A DNA stretch of 6,553 bases from Planctomycetota bacterium (GTDB taxonomy: Bacteria > Planctomycetota > Planctomycetia > Isosphaerales > Isosphaeraceae), in assembly GCA_021778575.1 (NCBI GenBank), contig JAJYCH010000287.1, forward strand, positions 1 to 6,553. The letters run 5' to 3'. Below the pieces are notes generated by a model that had not been told where the DNA came from, ran no database searches, and was given only the letters and a program-made list of their open reading frames with translations. Below, in pieces: positions 5,366-6,553 of this stretch; positions within the stretch are counted from its first letter, which is position 1, and the number at the start of each line of letters is the position of its first letter. The translations under genes were made by a program, and so were the position numbers.

Positions 5366-6433
5366 ATGGCTCCTCAGCAAACTCGGACGAATCGAGGCGA
5401 CTCGCGCGGAGAACGCGAGATCAAGCTCTGGCAACGGTCATCGGTCCGGCGGATCGCGGCCGGTCTGTCGGGCCTGGCAACGGTCATTGTCTTCGGCGTG
5501 ATCGGCTACATGTCGTTTGGCTGGCCCTTTTTTGAAGCCCTCTACATGGTCGTGATCACGATCTCCGGTGTCGGTTACGGCGAGGTTCGACCGACGACCT
5601 CGACGCCCCTCCGGATTCATACGATGATGGTGATCGCCCTCGGGCTGGTCGCGGTGGCGTATACGGTCGCCGGTTTCGTCCAGTTCTTCGCCGAGGGGGA
5701 GATCCGCAACTACCTGGGACGGCAGCGCATGAGGCGACAGATCGACGCGATGGTGGGGCACACGATCATCATCGGCTACGGCCGGCTGGGGATGCTGATC
5801 AGCGAGGAACTGAACAGCGCCAAGCTTCCGTTCGTGGTGATCGAACGGGCGATCGAACGGGTGATGGACATTGAACGTCGCGAGTACGTTTACCTCCATG
5901 CCGACGCCACCGACGAGGAAACGTTTCACCAGGCCGGTCTGGAACGGGCCAAGACGCTGGTCGTCGTCCTGCCCACCGACGCCGAGAATGTCTTCCTGAC
6001 CCTGACGGCAAAACGGCTCGCCCCCAAGATCGAGATCATCGCCCGGGCCGAGGCGCCGATGACGCTGAAGACACTCCACCAGGCGGGGGCCGACCACGTG
6101 GTGATGCCCGCCGCGATCGGGGCGCACCGGATCGTCTCGCTCCTGACCAACCCGTCGGCGGTCGAATTCACCGAACTGGTGACCCGACGATCCAGTCTGG
6201 CGATCGAGATGGACGAGGTTCCCGTGAAGCTCCGAGGGCCACTCGACGGCCTCTCGCTGAGAGACGCCGACATCGGCCGAAGAACCGGAGTGATGGTCAT
6301 CGCCGTGAAGCGTCTCGACGGCCGTGTCGAGTTCCCGCCTTCCGGAGACGAACCGTTCGCCGCCGGAGATATCGCGGTGGTTCTGGGGTCCAGAAGCAAT
6401 CTCGACCTGTTCCGCCGGAGTTTTGAGGCTTAG
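5366..6433 (+). CDS. Two-helix K+ channel with RCK (TrkA-N and TrkA-C) domains
   Basis: This 355-residue membrane protein resembles MthK-type ligand-gated potassium channels and should form a tetrameric pore in the cytoplasmic membrane. Helix 1 spans about residues 30-49, the pore helix and filter 54-74, and helix 2 85-108. The filter reads S67-G-V-G-Y-G-E73: the VGYG core is intact, but the preceding Thr of TVGYG is Gly (68). A cytoplasmic RCK/TrkA-N domain (about 131-250) carries the Rossmann loop GYGRLG (137-142) and an acidic residue ending strand 2 (E160), which suggests binding of NAD(H) or another nucleotide. The TrkA-C domain spans about 280-352 (LDGLSLRDADIGRRTGV to the C-terminus). 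I chose ATG 5366; GTG 5357 is equally possible, and neither has a clear Shine-Dalgarno. It follows the permease by about 120 nt, but no shared function is evident. A soluble Trk subunit is excluded by the pore region. Confidence 0.93.
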   Translation: MAPQQTRTNRGDSRGEREIKLWQRSSVRRIAAGLSGLATVIVFGVIGYMSFGWPFFEALYMVVITISGVGYGEVRPTTSTPLRIHTMMVIALGLVAVAYTVAGFVQFFAEGEIRNYLGRQRMRRQIDAMVGHTIIIGYGRLGMLISEELNSAKLPFVVIERAIERVMDIERREYVYLHADATDEETFHQAGLERAKTLVVVLPTDAENVFLTLTAKRLAPKIEIIARAEAPMTLKTLHQAGADHVVMPAAIGAHRIVSLLTNPSAVEFTELVTRRSSLAIEMDEVPVKLRGPLDGLSLRDADIGRRTGVMVIAVKRLDGRVEFPPSGDEPFAAGDIAVVLGSRSNLDLFRRSFEA

Positions 6434-6440
6434 TGGCCCG

Positions 6441-6553
6441 CTACGCGTGGGTCGAGGCCAGTTCGCTCGCCAGGGGAGGCCGGGTCAGGGGGATGTGGTG
6501 GGCCCAGGCCGGCTCGGTTGTTGGGAAGTCGGATCGGGTGTGAACTCCTCGGG
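6441..6553 (-). CDS. Possible C-terminal fragment of a convergent gene (partial)
   Basis: On the minus strand an open frame enters from the right edge and stops at 6441-6443, giving 36 visible codons with a mostly G/C third position. It would end 7 nt from the K+ channel stop, a common tail-to-tail arrangement. I do not recognise the sequence (it includes PAWAHHIPLTRPP), and no domain can be named from so few residues. A competing plus-strand frame, GTG 6433 to TGA at 6541-6543, covers nearly the same bases with a similarly GC-rich third position, so the coding strand is undecided. Confidence 0.28.
   Translation of the reverse strand, partial: RGVHTRSDFPTTEPAWAHHIPLTRPPLASELASTHA

Noticed and set aside
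5839..5861. Tandem GATCGAACGGG repeat inside the K+ channel gene
   Set aside because: It encodes IER-A-IER in the helix after strand 2 of the RCK domain, and the protein there has the normal family length, so it looks like coincidence rather than an inserted duplication.

Overview
The window is GC-rich, gene-dense bacterial DNA with five complete protein genes and no RNA gene, mobile element or CRISPR array that I can support. Codon choice, the many GATCG-type words, a GTG-started lipoprotein with a short Gly-rich lipobox region, and the style of the sugar transporter proteins suggest a planctomycete, perhaps Isosphaera/Singulisphaera-like. That placement is an inference from general familiarity, not a measured result.

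Layout: (1) 10-1506, minus strand, a Wzx/PST-type polysaccharide flippase with about 14 membrane helices. (2) 1507-1843, a 337-nt gap with no convincing gene but several good inverted repeats. (3) 1844-2749, minus strand, an HD-domain phosphohydrolase of the COG1078/SAMHD1-like type with an apparently intact active site. (4) 2750-2994, a divergent promoter region with two related 10-bp palindromes and a strong ribosome binding site for the next gene. (5) 2995-4086, plus strand, a periplasmic sugar-binding lipoprotein of the RbsB type. (6) 4201-5238, plus strand, an RbsC/AraH-type sugar permease. (7) 5366-6433, plus strand, a two-helix K+ channel with RCK (TrkA-N/TrkA-C) domains. (8) 6434-6553, a tail with a possible C-terminus of a convergent minus-strand gene.

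The binding protein and permease form a two-gene sugar uptake unit. The ATPase that must power it is missing from both sides, so it has to be encoded elsewhere or shared. The flippase and the HD hydrolase point the same way, but the gap and hairpins between them argue for separate transcripts. The K+ channel follows the permease in the same direction after 118 nt and may have its own promoter. No functional link between the channel and the sugar transporter is visible.

Overall the coding content is ordinary. The more interesting points are the ATPase-less ABC pair, a variant K+ selectivity filter (SGVGYGE), the hairpin cluster upstream of the flippase, and the paired GGAT-NN-ATCC palindromes in the divergent promoter. 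I see no clear evidence of an undescribed multi-gene system.
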